A stretch of 43,773 bases of DNA from Acidobacteriota bacterium. GTDB lineage: Bacteria > Acidobacteriota > Terriglobia > Bryobacterales > Bryobacteraceae. Every line of letters starts with the position of its first letter. Positions within the stretch are counted from its first letter, which is position 1. A program made the translations under genes and the position numbers. The notes below the pieces were generated by a model. The model searched no databases. It was not told the DNA's origin and worked only from the letters and a program-made list of their open reading frames with translations. The stretch lies in the NCBI GenBank assembly GCA_025352795.1, contig JANXSF010000029.1:1-43773 (forward strand), given 5' to 3'. Shown piece by piece: positions 34,962 to 43,595 of the stretch.

Positions 34962-35291
34962 CAATTTTCTCTCCTCAAATTGGTAACATCGCTTGCCCGG
35001 CAAGGGGGCTTTGCATTCGCGAGCGCGCTACACAGTGTCTCATGTTTTACGCTGTAATACATAATTAAGCAAAATCTCTAATCCCGATTTCAGTATTTGC
35101 CAGCGACAAGTGACCATTTTTCAATGGAGTTAATCATGGGTAACACGATGTTTGTCAACACCAACGGACCTTAATACTAGTGAGTCACTGAGGTTAAGTT
35201 ATGTCCACTATTGCATGGTGTAAAAAAAAGTACGACATTTGCGAGACGTGGAAGGTCGAAATTCGCTATAAAAGATGGTAAGTATACCACC

Positions 35292-36461
35292 TTGTCGCGC
35301 CGCATCCTGTTGTTTCCAATCTTACTTGCCAGCTTTCTCCCTTCTTGTGGAGGTGAAAAGACTGCCCCTGCGCCCCAAAAGTCCGCAGAAGAAGAGGGCT
35401 TAGCTATTCCAGCAGATCGTTTTGTGGATGACGCTGCCCGTTATCTTGCTGGCCTTTCTGCCAAACCAGGAAGCAAATTGACGGACCTGCATGAGTTACC
35501 TTCTTACAAACATCACGTTGAAGACTTCAACTTTAAGTTTTCAGTTTTTGAGCAAGGTCGGCGAGCAGCCATGCAGAAATTTCAACAAACAGAATTATCT
35601 GTCACACAAGTTACTGGTTCAACCTTGTTATACGCTTTTGGTGGTCCTGACGTTCTGACTGCACATACTTTTTTCCCGAAGAACAAGACTTACATCCTGA
35701 TGGGCTTGGAACCTGCCGGCGGCCTACCGAGTGAAGAGTATTTAAGAAGTAAGTTGAAGTCAGACTATCTTCCTAAGATCCGTGGCAGCATGAATTCCCT
35801 GTTAGACAAAAGCTTTTTCATCACCTTATTGATGGACCAGATGTATCGCGGCCAAATCACCGATGGGTTGATGCCCATCATGCTGGTGCAGTTGGTCCGC
35901 ACCAAGCACACTGTGCTTGGTTATCTGCCAGTTACTTTGAACGAAAACGGCAAGTGGGCGGCACGCAATCCAGAATTGAAAGGTACCGATGGCATGATCA
36001 TTGAAGCCCAGAAAGAATCTGGGGACAAGTTACGCATCATCTACATTTCGGCTAATCTTCAAGATGATAAACTGGCGGAGAATAAGCCGTTGCTTACTTT
36101 TCTGGCATCACTCAAGCCAACCGTTGCCTACTTCAAGGCAGCGTCTTACTTGCCCCATCACAAGGACTTCAAATTGATTCGGGATACCATCCTCAGCCTG
36201 TCTTCCGCCGTTTTGGAAGATGATTCCGGCATTCCCTACAAGTACTTCGATAAAGAAGAATGGTCCTTTACACTATTTGGGAAATATGATCGCCCTTATG
36301 GCGGCTTCCGCAATATGGTGCAGCCCACTTTGAAGGCCGATTTTGAAGGTCCCAATGTGAAGCCGCTGGACTTCCCCATTGGCTATGGATTCAAGCGTCA
36401 ACCATCAGACCTGATTTTAGCTATCAAGAAACCTGCCGCACCAGTTGCAGCCAAGCCGTAA
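35292..36461 (+). CDS. lipoprotein of unknown function
   Basis: The open frame starts at TTG 35211, but TTG 35292 gives MSRRILLFPILLASFLPSCG, a proper lipoprotein signal with Cys at 19, so it is preferred; neither start has a strong ribosome site and no in-frame ATG is available upstream. The mature part is about 370 residues, mixed alpha/beta. Landmarks are ADRFVDDAARYLAGL, SYKHHVEDFNFKFSVFEQG, STLLYAFGGPDVLTAHTFFP and YILMGLEPAGGLPSEEYL. I do not recognise a family. It is divergent from the DUF937-OmpA gene and convergent with the GH88-like gene, 7 bp apart at the stops. It is probably periplasmic, on the inner or outer membrane. Confidence 0.72.
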   Translation: MSRRILLFPILLASFLPSCGGEKTAPAPQKSAEEEGLAIPADRFVDDAARYLAGLSAKPGSKLTDLHELPSYKHHVEDFNFKFSVFEQGRRAAMQKFQQTELSVTQVTGSTLLYAFGGPDVLTAHTFFPKNKTYILMGLEPAGGLPSEEYLRSKLKSDYLPKIRGSMNSLLDKSFFITLLMDQMYRGQITDGLMPIMLVQLVRTKHTVLGYLPVTLNENGKWAARNPELKGTDGMIIEAQKESGDKLRIIYISANLQDDKLAENKPLLTFLASLKPTVAYFKAASYLPHHKDFKLIRDTILSLSSAVLEDDSGIPYKYFDKEEWSFTLFGKYDRPYGGFRNMVQPTLKADFEGPNVKPLDFPIGYGFKRQPSDLILAIKKPAAPVAAKP

Positions 36462-36468
36462 GCAAGTT

Positions 36469-37821
36469 TCAGCTCCAGAACGTCAAATCCGGCTTGCCTT
36501 CAATGACTCTATGTAAGTAAGCCGCTAACTCCATGGCGTGGTAATCACCCCACATACAAGCCTCCCCTGATGGAATTTTGCCGCCACTTGGAATGGTGTC
36601 CCAACCGTTTGGACGATGGTAAATGGAATGCAGCAGTAAGCCCTGATGGAGCGGCGATCTGCTGAGATATGGGTCACTAAACAGTGTCCGACTAATGGTC
36701 AGCCCAGCCTGCCAATATTGTTCGTTCTTCAAATATCGACCCAACCGTAACAGCCCTTGTGCGGCAATTGCAGCAGCCGAGCTATCCACTGGTTCGTGGT
36801 CATTGAATGGGTTAGAAACTTGCCCCCGCCAATCGCCTACTTTTTCCAGACCTGGGGCACCGGTGTCCCAGTAAGGAATGCCGTCCAACGCTGAGTTGGC
36901 AATGTAGAAATCACTGGTAGCGGTGGCTGCTTTGGTGAGGAACGCAACCACTTTTGCGCGACCCCCGTGGGGTTCCAATTCCACATCGCTGATGGTTTCC
37001 AGAAACTCCAGCTCTTCGGCGAATCCGCAAATTGCCCAGGCCAGCCCGCGGGTCCAAGTGCTGAAGGGTGCGTAGCCTTGCTGAGAATTGGGGCACCGAT
37101 AGTTGCCGTCATTGGTATTAAAAACGCTTTCGTGAGCCGTGCGACCTGAGACGTCGTAAGAATCGCGACCTTCGCCATAGTAAATGGAATAGCGCGCCGT
37201 AGCATCCATGTGCCACAACATGCGATCCAGCAAAGAAACACGCTTGTCATTTTCAGTAAACAGAGCATGACCCAACCGATGCCCCACGGCCAGGGCGCGC
37301 ACAGTGCGCACCGTATCCACAAACAAGGAATGCGGCCCGTTAAATGAATAGATGAAGCCGCCGCCGTTGCTGATATTTGTCCAGCGCGCAGCCTGCACAG
37401 CCCCGGAACATTTCAGGGCAAGTTCGTAAAAATTCTGTTCCCAAGGGTTGGCCTCCATACGGCCTTCTTTCAATAAGCGCAGCAGGTTTCCGTAAGTGCT
37501 GACGTTGTTGAAGCCGTGATCATGCACGCCAATGTGAGTGATGTGGGGAGCCATGACTTCCACCGTCCGGGTGCGTCCAATACGCAGGAATTCAGCGTCA
37601 CCAGTGGCATCAAACTGCAGCAGGGCTGAACCAAATTGGAACCCTTGCGTCCATTCCGTCCAACCGCGGCTGGTGTACTTTCCGCCGGAAGTAAAGACTG
37701 GGGAACCCGCGCCAGGGCTCCAGGAATCATTCAGGGAACGGATCTTGACGGCAGCAATATCGAACAGAGCTCGAACGGCGGAGGCCAATTGTGGAGCTTG
37801 AAGGTTGGAATCAATTTTCAT
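36469..37821 (-). CDS. glycoside hydrolase family 88-like protein (unsaturated uronyl hydrolase type)
   Basis: A 450-residue (alpha/alpha)6-barrel protein with no signal peptide, so probably cytoplasmic. Landmarks match GH88-type enzymes: RGWTEWTQGFQFGSALLQFD, a pattern of HDHGFNN, DTVRTVRALAVGHRLG, then GYAPFSTWTRGLAWAICGFA (compare the WSRGQAWALYG motif) and VDSSAAAIAAQGLLRL. Family members remove the unsaturated uronic acid left by polysaccharide lyases. The exact catalytic Asp pair was not assigned, and no lyase or uronate gene lies nearby, so the substrate is open. It is convergent with the lipoprotein gene; its promoter lies in the 139 bp next to the amt stop. Confidence 0.8.
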   Translation of the reverse strand: MKIDSNLQAPQLASAVRALFDIAAVKIRSLNDSWSPGAGSPVFTSGGKYTSRGWTEWTQGFQFGSALLQFDATGDAEFLRIGRTRTVEVMAPHITHIGVHDHGFNNVSTYGNLLRLLKEGRMEANPWEQNFYELALKCSGAVQAARWTNISNGGGFIYSFNGPHSLFVDTVRTVRALAVGHRLGHALFTENDKRVSLLDRMLWHMDATARYSIYYGEGRDSYDVSGRTAHESVFNTNDGNYRCPNSQQGYAPFSTWTRGLAWAICGFAEELEFLETISDVELEPHGGRAKVVAFLTKAATATSDFYIANSALDGIPYWDTGAPGLEKVGDWRGQVSNPFNDHEPVDSSAAAIAAQGLLRLGRYLKNEQYWQAGLTISRTLFSDPYLSRSPLHQGLLLHSIYHRPNGWDTIPSGGKIPSGEACMWGDYHAMELAAYLHRVIEGKPDLTFWS

Positions 37822-37960
37822 GGGTGGGGAAAGCTATAGTGTAGCCAACTTATTGGGGTTGGGGAAAATAAACAACCCTCGCCAACGACTGGTTTCGGAG
37901 CAACAAAATTGCCCGATTCCAGCCGCAGACGAGGATGGTTCACTACTGATTCAAATGCTG

Positions 37961-39517
37961 TTAACGATCGCCGGAGCTGGACATTCCTGCGGGTCTACCC
38001 GTGGAGGAAATCACGTACTCAGGATAGGCGCTAATGCCATGTTCATGCAGATCAATCCCGTACTGTTCGCCTTCTGCGGAAACGCGCAACACACCCATTT
38101 TGTTGACTACCCACATTACCAGGTAAGCCACAAAAAACGTCGAGAAAGTGACGATCACGCTACCAATCAGTTGAGCAATCAGAACCTGTGTGCCGCCACC
38201 ATAGAACAGGCCTTTGAGCGGTGCGGAATGGTCTGGTGCAAACTGCCCAGTGGAACCATACTTACCACAGGCGAACAGGCCCAGTGACAGCGTACCCCAA
38301 ATTCCACAAATGCCATGGACTGGAACAGCGCCAATCGGATCGTCAATGCGCAGGTATTCCAACAGCTCAACACCCAACACGACGATCACACCGGCGATTG
38401 CTCCAATCAGGATTGACCCACCTGGGCTTACCCAATAGCAAGGGCAAGTGATGGCCACTAATCCGGCCAGGAATCCGTTTACTGTGAAGCTGACATCCCA
38501 CTTCTTGCAGTAAAAATATGCTGTGAACATTGCCGATAAACCGGCGCCGCAAGCAGCCAATGTTGTGTTGGCGGCCACGCGTCCCACGCCTTCAAAATCC
38601 ATTGCGGAAAGGGTTGAACCGGGGTTAAATCCGTACCAGCCGAACCACAACAGCAAGCCACCCGATGCGGCAATGGTCAAATCATGCGGCATCATTGGTC
38701 CGCCGCCATCGCGCTTGAATTTGCGACCCAGGCGCGGGCCAAGAACTATTGCACCGGCCAGTGCCACCATGCCGCCAATGGTGTGAACCACGGTGGATCC
38801 GGCGAAGTCATGGAAGCTGGTGCCGACCCAGGGAAGAAACATGTTGGGAGCACCCATGGTTGCCAGAAATCCATCTGGACCCCAGACCCAATGGCCGATG
38901 ATGGGGTAGATGAAACCGGAAACCGCGAAGCTGTATAGGAGGTCGCCGACAAAACCAGTGCGACCGATCATGGCACCTGAAGTGATGGTGGAGCAAGTAT
39001 CGGCGAATGCAAATTGGAATAGCCAGAACGCGAGGAACGCCACGCCTGTTGTTTCGTAAGTAGCAGGGACGCCGTCGAGGAAGAACCAATTAAGACCAAT
39101 CCATCCGTTGCCATGACTGAACATGAAGGCAAATCCAAAGGCGTAAAAGAGAAGGCCGCATAGGCAGGTATCGACAATACATTCCATCAGGACGTTGACG
39201 GTTTCGCGGGATCGGCAAAAGCCAGCTTCCAGCATGGTGAATCCGACTTGCATGCCGAAAACCAGAAAAGCCGCGAGTAGAACCCATAGTGTATTTAGTG
39301 GATTCACAATGTCATTGCCTTTTAAGACAGGGTCTGCGGCAAAGGCGCGCATGCCCATAATGGCCGGGTTGGAAATCATGGCGATCAATGCCACCAACCC
39401 GATTCCAGAAATCTTGCCCATAAGAAGCAGCTTTCCATATTGACGCCACTCGGGACTTCGTAATCGTTCACTAAGCCTGGCAACTTTACCTGCTAGCGAC
39501 ATCTGGCTATTCATCAT
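37961..39517 (-). CDS. amt: ammonium transporter Amt
   Basis: A 518-residue Amt/MEP/Rh channel. GAGGAG stands 6 nt before ATG 39517. An N-terminal extension of about 55 residues with one hydrophobic segment (possible signal) precedes the 11-helix core, which begins NPLNTLWVLLAAFLVFGMQV. Family motifs include FTMLEAGFCR, FHDFAGSTVVHTIGG with the pore His at 245, GWYGFNPGS, and GAVPVHGICGIWG with the second pore His at 401. The twin-His site is intact, so transport or conduction of ammonium is expected. No GlnK/PII gene is adjacent, which is less usual because amt is often paired with glnK. No sigma-54 promoter was found upstream; only a 6-bp inverted repeat (GCTGAC/GTCAGC at 39633-39653) was seen. 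Confidence 0.94.
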   Translation of the reverse strand: MMNSQMSLAGKVARLSERLRSPEWRQYGKLLLMGKISGIGLVALIAMISNPAIMGMRAFAADPVLKGNDIVNPLNTLWVLLAAFLVFGMQVGFTMLEAGFCRSRETVNVLMECIVDTCLCGLLFYAFGFAFMFSHGNGWIGLNWFFLDGVPATYETTGVAFLAFWLFQFAFADTCSTITSGAMIGRTGFVGDLLYSFAVSGFIYPIIGHWVWGPDGFLATMGAPNMFLPWVGTSFHDFAGSTVVHTIGGMVALAGAIVLGPRLGRKFKRDGGGPMMPHDLTIAASGGLLLWFGWYGFNPGSTLSAMDFEGVGRVAANTTLAACGAGLSAMFTAYFYCKKWDVSFTVNGFLAGLVAITCPCYWVSPGGSILIGAIAGVIVVLGVELLEYLRIDDPIGAVPVHGICGIWGTLSLGLFACGKYGSTGQFAPDHSAPLKGLFYGGGTQVLIAQLIGSVIVTFSTFFVAYLVMWVVNKMGVLRVSAEGEQYGIDLHEHGISAYPEYVISSTGRPAGMSSSGDR

Positions 39518-40051
39518 GAAAAACTCCTCAGTTCGTTTGATAAAAAGATAAACAAAAATGGGCTCACTGCGGCTCTTGGAAAATCATTTCAGTTGGGTTG
39601 GTGGGCCGCTTGGACAGGGAGCGACACGGATAGCTGACAGAACATGAGTCAGCCGCAGTTAAGCTTGATACTAGACAGTAGCGAAAGCGAAGCAAACAGG
39701 CAAGATGGAATTTCTTATCGGCTCAATCGAAGATTGCTATGGCAGGTGAATCGGTTTGCATTGGTAGGCGATGAATGTCTTCTGGAGTTAGAGTGACACA
39801 GGCTTTTCGAGGTGAAGGACGAGTTGGTGGATGGGTTATTGCAAGCAATGGGAATGTTATTTGCGGATGGGGTGGGAACGCATAGATTTTTTAGGCGATG
39901 GCGGAAGTGGGAGAGATGTGACTGGGTTCTGACGGCTGCGCCTCCTATGGAAAGTACGGTAAGAGGGTATAATTTTGGGTGGGTGAAGGGCGGTCACTTC
40001 CCGACATTTTTTAGGGACTTAAGAATCTGGGTGCTTCCACTAGCGAGTCTT
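39518..40051. other. intergenic stretch, no gene supported
   Basis: About 530 bp upstream of amt. A GTG-started plus-strand frame (39812-40081) is open but has odd composition, no recognised homology and overlaps the 3' end of the next gene. A TATAAT-like box near 39969 has no gene behind it on that strand. The part next to amt must hold its promoter, but no clear box could be chosen. Confidence 0.5.
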
Positions 40052-40570
40052 CTAGCGGCCAAGGAAAGCCGAAAAACTTGAAAGCTGATCCGCCTCGGCT
40101 GGCCCGGCAACCAACCGCATGGTCCCATGCCCCGCCACACCAGCAATGATATATGCCACTGAAATGGCCAGCATCGGAGCAATCCCCGGCGCATAGGTTC
40201 CCCACTCTGGAAAGGTGATCATATACCAGGAGTCGCGTAACGGCCCCACCCCTGCGATTACGAACAAAGCAATAGCCAAACCACGTCCGCCGAACCGCCG
40301 TGCCAGCCGCCACGTCAGTAAGAAGACGAACGCCCCCACCAGCCCGCCAATCCACATCAGCAGCAAGTAATAGGGGTCCCACCGCGTGACGAAGCGCCAC
40401 CATCCTGCAGCCTGGCAAATTGCTATGATCCCCAGCATAAGTACGCCGTCAACAGCGCCACCTGCCAATGCCCCCATTAATCTCCTGCGCGTGGGATGGG
40501 TGAAAAAGATAGTGACCATCAATAAGAGAAAATATAAGCCGTTGCATATGTAGAGTTGGTTTATGGTCAC
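40052..40570 (-). CDS. small integral membrane protein, function unknown
   Basis: A 172-residue protein with about five hydrophobic helices: LYFLLLMVTIFFTHP at the N terminus, VDGVLMLGIIAICQAAGWW, YYLLLMWIGGLVGAFVFLLT, GLAIALFVIAGVG and GIAPMLAISVAYIIAGVAGH. Between helices 4 and 5 lies RDSWYMITFPEWGTYAPG. No family is recognised with confidence. It is probably in the inner membrane. It stands alone, about 500 bp from amt, on the same strand but too far for a tight operon. Composition matches the chromosome on its left rather than the decayed block on its right. Confidence 0.68.
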   Translation of the reverse strand: MTINQLYICNGLYFLLLMVTIFFTHPTRRRLMGALAGGAVDGVLMLGIIAICQAAGWWRFVTRWDPYYLLLMWIGGLVGAFVFLLTWRLARRFGGRGLAIALFVIAGVGPLRDSWYMITFPEWGTYAPGIAPMLAISVAYIIAGVAGHGTMRLVAGPAEADQLSSFSAFLGR

Positions 40571-40656
40571 TGCTGGACTCTATCACCCACCGCAGTGGAA
40601 GTCGAGGCTGCTTCAACAACTAGACAGAAGAACTGGGTCGAAGAACTGGAAGAACT

Positions 40657-41002
40657 GGGTCAGCCTGAACTTACACTTTAATCATGATGTGAAACGGAGG
40701 CAGAAGCAAGCTGGCACTATTCCTAGTTTCGGTAGATTTGAAAACCAACTGCAATAGGTTATCAGTTTGAATAAGTTATGGCTTAGTTTAACATCCGAAT
40801 ACGAGCGAACCCTCGGTAACAATTGGCGAGGCAAGTCGAAATTTGCGAGCGCGAACAAAGCGATATCCTCGATATAAAAGCCCAAACTCGCCTAAAGAGC
40901 TGTAAAATTGTCCTTTCTTGCATGTCGGTACAAACCCGAAAATTGTGCCACTCGGCTGCCTCCTTATTGGTGAGTCGATAAGGTGTAAGTTCAGGCTGAC
41001 CC
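40657..41002. mobile_element. MITE-like element with 20-bp perfect terminal inverted repeats
   Basis: GGGTCAGCCTGAACTTACAC at 40657-40676 is the exact reverse complement of 40983-41002. The 346-bp unit is AT-richer than the sequence to its right and has no credible gene, as expected of a non-autonomous transposon or of a decayed one. No clear target-site duplication was found, so old age, rearrangement or another origin is possible. On its right it abuts the last codons of a broken beta-propeller gene. No matching transposase is in the window. Confidence 0.55.
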
Positions 41003-41262
41003 CGTATTTCCATCGAAGCCTTCGAGCATGCAGATCTTGCCGTGCTGGCGGACAAACGAGACGGCGAGTCTGTTGCCGTCCGGATGAAGGCTGATAAGCC
41101 CGGCCAGGATGGAGTCGGCGGCGGATCCAGCGTGGCGAGTTGCTTTTCGACGCCGGATTTGACATCGATCGAGACCAGCCGCGGAACGGGGTCTTGCGGC
41201 GTCGGGTACCCGTCAAGATTGAGCGGAACGAGCGCCAGCGTTGCCCGATCAAGAACGCCGGA
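41003..41262 (-). pseudogene. C-terminal remnant of a WD40-like (PD40/TolB-type) beta-propeller protein
   Basis: On the minus strand one frame reads GVLDRATLALVPLNLDGYP, then RLVSIDVKSGVEKQLATLDP. Near 41115, within a CGG/CCG triplet run, the frame shifts and continues DSILAGLISLHPDGNRLAVS and KICMLEGFDG. The second half resembles the last blade of PD40-type propellers in acidobacterial kinases and peptidases (SLHPDGxRLA, then LEGF). The gene has no start left and ends at the inverted repeat of the MITE-like element. Homology is recognised by eye only, so this is moderate to low confidence. Confidence 0.42.
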
Positions 41263-41412
41263 TCGTGGGGGCTTTGGTCGCGCGCGGAACCAGAGAAACG
41301 GCGGAATTCACTCCGGCGCGACCACAGGCCCGCGATGATTCTGTCGCATTATTGAGCATGTTCGACGATGTTCGCGATAAGACGTCCGGGGCCAAGGAGT
41401 GGGATAGACTCA

Positions 41413-41754
41413 TTAACTTACCAGCCGAAGGACCACGCTCGCCAGAATCAGGCCCACAGCCGCGAACGGGAGATACCACCGGGGCGGCCATTTCACCTCG
41501 CTATAAATCTCCTTGCCATCCACCGATACGGTGAATCGGAGTCCCCGCGGACTTTTTGAAAAACGAGTGTTGGCGTCCACCTTCATAGACCGGTTCCCGT
41601 CGGGAATGGTCGCCTGAAAGCTGCGCGGTTCCCAAGTGGCGCCTGGCTCCCTAGCGATTTCCTTTCCATCGACAATCAGCCGCTCCAGCCTTGGCCGATT
41701 CTCCAACTCGATGACATGTCCTTTATACTCGGTCTTCCACGTGGTTTTAAGCAC
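41413..41754 (-). CDS. small membrane-anchored protein of unknown function
   Basis: A 113-residue protein. Most of it is a soluble beta-rich domain: WKTEYKGHVIELENRPRLE, LIVDGKEIAREPG, then FTVSVDGKEIYSEVKW, in which VDGKEI occurs twice as if from an internal duplication of two hairpins. A single C-terminal membrane helix (WYLPFAAVGLILASVVLRLV) would anchor it with the domain exposed, as in tail-anchored proteins. No family is recognised. It reads as an intact gene in an otherwise decayed block, with high-GC codons. Confidence 0.62.
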   Translation of the reverse strand: MLKTTWKTEYKGHVIELENRPRLERLIVDGKEIAREPGATWEPRSFQATIPDGNRSMKVDANTRFSKSPRGLRFTVSVDGKEIYSEVKWPPRWYLPFAAVGLILASVVLRLVS

Positions 41755-42401
41755 TCAGAGCCTCCCGGCGTGCGGCGAAACGTCACATCATACCAGTTTG
41801 GGTGCGGTTGCGCTGACCGTGCCGCGCTCCCTGTTGCGCTTCACCTTTCGCAAACGAGCTGCCGCCTGCGCCAGAGAGTCCGCCACGGCGCTCCCCTGGG
41901 CACATTGCTCCGCGTTCTGCCAGGACGTGCCGCCCGAAGTCAATCCAATAGTTCACGGTCGGGAAAAGACGAATCGGCTGATCATGCGACAGGCGCTCGC
42001 AGCCATGCTCTGACGACATCGGCGTGTAGTTGGCGCAATATTTCCACCGTTCGACAGACCAACTCGGTCCCGAAGACATTCGCGAGTACACTGCCCACCT
42101 GTGCAGCCAGGTCGTCGATGTGCTCGTCCGGATAGCTGCTGGATGACGCGCCACTCTTCCAAAGCTGCTTTGAGCAAATTTTCAGGGGAGCGTCATTTAA
42201 TTGGTGTTACAAGTAGTCTCGCGCGGGTGATGAAGCTGTTTGACTGGAGAACCGTCCTGGTCGGCATCTCCGAAGCCGCGCGGAAACATCGAACGCGCCG
42301 GTGCCATTGCGGGCGCGGTCCAGACAGGGGCGATCATGAATTTTCGCGTCAGGACGGCTCATCGACTGCAGAGGGGCTGCGGTCGATGAGCCGCGCGGCC
42401 C
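41755..42401. other. unresolved block of broken reading frames
   Basis: No intact gene can be supported. On the minus strand a frame without ATG is open from about 42206 to a stop at 41982-41984 and has protein-like composition (YPDEHIDDLAAQVGSVLANV, then CRTVEILRQLHADVVRAWLR). Another frame, 41952 to 41788, reads WQNAEQCAQGSAVADSLAQA and ARLRKVKRNRE. They may be pieces of one or two dead genes. ATG-started frames overlapping them have shadow-like composition. From about 42210 to 42355 nothing was recognised. Confidence 0.4.
42356..42392 (-). terminator. stem-loop just after the O-methyltransferase
   Basis: GGCTCATCGAC (42356-42366) and GTCGATGAGCC (42382-42392) form a perfect 11-bp stem, with an inner GCAG/CTGC pair. 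On the minus strand it begins 9 bp after the methyltransferase stop. There is no clear U tract, so termination strength is uncertain. Confidence 0.5.
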
Positions 42402-43400
42402 CTATTTCTTCAATGCTTCAATCACAAAGTTCGGCGTGGGAGTCGGAATGATCCGCTCCAACTGGAACCCATTAGAGCCCAATAATTCGCGCCATTCCGC
42501 CTCGCTGCGTTCCTTGCCGCCGCACATCACCATCATGTTCATGTCCATCATGCGGGCATTGTTCGCGATGGAATCATCGTCGGGAACAACAGCTTCAACC
42601 AATGCGAGCTTGGCGTGTGCTGGCATTGCCCGGTGGATCGACTGCAAAATTCTCGCGGACTGTTCGTCATTCCAGTCATGCAAAATCCATTTCATCGTAT
42701 AGAGATCACCGCCGGTCGGAACCGACTGGAAGAAGTCTCCGGCTCGAAACGCGCACCGGTCCTGCAAGCCCTCGCCCGCTATGTAAGCCTCCGCACCGGG
42801 CCGCGTAAACTCCAGGTCCATCACAATTCCCCGCAGCCCTGGTTGCTTTTTCAGGAAAGCGCAAATCATCGTGCCGACGCCACCGGCGATATCGACGACC
42901 AGCCCGGAGGCAGGCAGCTGATACAGGTCGAGAATCGCGCCAATGAAGCCGACGCTCATCCCCTGCATCGTCTTGTTGAAGTTCTCGCCCTCGGCGGGAT
43001 TAGTCCTGGTGTAGTACTCCCAGATATCGTGCCCGTAAGTCTTGATAAACGCGTTGCCTTCCGTCTGGGCCGAGTACGCCAGATTTTCCCATGCCTTGTA
43101 GTGTCCGCAATTCGGGCTCAAGATGGCGAGCGCCGCGGGTCGCATCGATCCCGGTATGTCGGACCGAAGCAGATTGCCGACCGGTGTCAAGGCATAGCTC
43201 CCCCCTTCAAGGCGCTGCACGAGCCCTATCGTCGCGCATGTGCGCAGAAACCGCTCGTTCACGCCCGGATTCAGGCCAGCGGCAATTGCGTCGGCAACGC
43301 CGAGTGTAGCGAACACCTCTACCAAACGTGCCCGGAAATGTCCCCAGGCTAAGTCAAAGAACAGTGCATGCGGCGGTACTGGCTGATGTTGTGGTTGCAT
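42402..43400 (-). CDS. SAM-dependent O-methyltransferase (Methyltransf_2 type)
   Basis: A 332-residue cytoplasmic enzyme of the plant-type/hydroxyneurosporene O-methyltransferase family. The SAM site is VVDIAGGVGTMICAFLKK (DxGGGxG-like), with VMDLEFTRPGAE, CAFRAGDFF and the acid strand YTMKWILHDWNDEQSARIL, in which HDW carries the usual catalytic-base His of the family. It ends LERIIPTPTPNFVIEALKK. The N-terminal winged-helix part is short: VADAIAAGLNPGVNERFLRT joins where the family normally has about a dozen more residues, so an internal deletion is likely and dimerisation or substrate binding could be affected. Such enzymes modify phenolic or polyketide-like small molecules; the substrate is unknown. 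It is a lone gene before the IS end, with high-GC codons. Confidence 0.84.
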   Translation of the reverse strand: MQPQHQPVPPHALFFDLAWGHFRARLVEVFATLGVADAIAAGLNPGVNERFLRTCATIGLVQRLEGGSYALTPVGNLLRSDIPGSMRPAALAILSPNCGHYKAWENLAYSAQTEGNAFIKTYGHDIWEYYTRTNPAEGENFNKTMQGMSVGFIGAILDLYQLPASGLVVDIAGGVGTMICAFLKKQPGLRGIVMDLEFTRPGAEAYIAGEGLQDRCAFRAGDFFQSVPTGGDLYTMKWILHDWNDEQSARILQSIHRAMPAHAKLALVEAVVPDDDSIANNARMMDMNMMVMCGGKERSEAEWRELLGSNGFQLERIIPTPTPNFVIEALKK

Positions 43401-43509
43401 TGGTGAAAACTCCAGGATAATTGTACGCCTTTGAACTAATCATCCACCAGGCGAGTCCATAGTGTACCACGCGAGTCCCCCAATTTCTTCCGGCCAGTCT
43501 TGTCTCATG

Positions 43510-43559
43510 CAAGATGAGCCTGAAGCAAAGGTCGATTCTCACACAAGATGAGCCTGAAG
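43510..43559 (+). repeat. two 16-bp direct repeats at the IS end
   Basis: CAAGATGAGCCTGAAG occurs at 43510-43525 and again at 43544-43559, exact copies with starts 34 bp apart. They probably bind the transposase, or mark the terminal and subterminal repeats of the element. Confidence 0.7.
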
Positions 43560-43595
43560 GGGCAAGGTGTCGGAAGCTGGGGATTGATCATCAGC

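Larger units (their letters stand above)
40571..41412. other. stretch without an intact gene: MITE-like element and beta-propeller remnant
   Basis: No complete gene is supported here. A GAAGAACTGG unit occurs three times between about 40627 and 40659. It is followed by the 346-bp element with inverted ends and then by a frameshifted minus-strand remnant. Between about 41262 and 41412 nothing further could be assigned. Confidence 0.55.

Noticed and set aside
35125-35175. Tiny frame of 12 codons (starting ATGGGTAACACG) with a weak ribosome site between the OmpA-like gene and the lipoprotein gene
   Set aside because: It is too short to judge, with no leader-peptide features and no attenuator after it.
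39530-39700. Sigma-54 promoter upstream of amt
   Set aside because: No GG/GC-type -24/-12 pair with correct spacing was found on the minus strand.
39812-40081. GTG-started frame of 89 codons upstream of amt
   Set aside because: Its composition is not protein-like, it overlaps the membrane-protein gene on the other strand, and it has no homology I recognise.
41783-42154. ATG-started minus-strand frame of 123 codons
   Set aside because: Its composition (many Arg, Trp, Ser, His) is typical of a shadow; neighbouring frames in the same interval look more protein-like.
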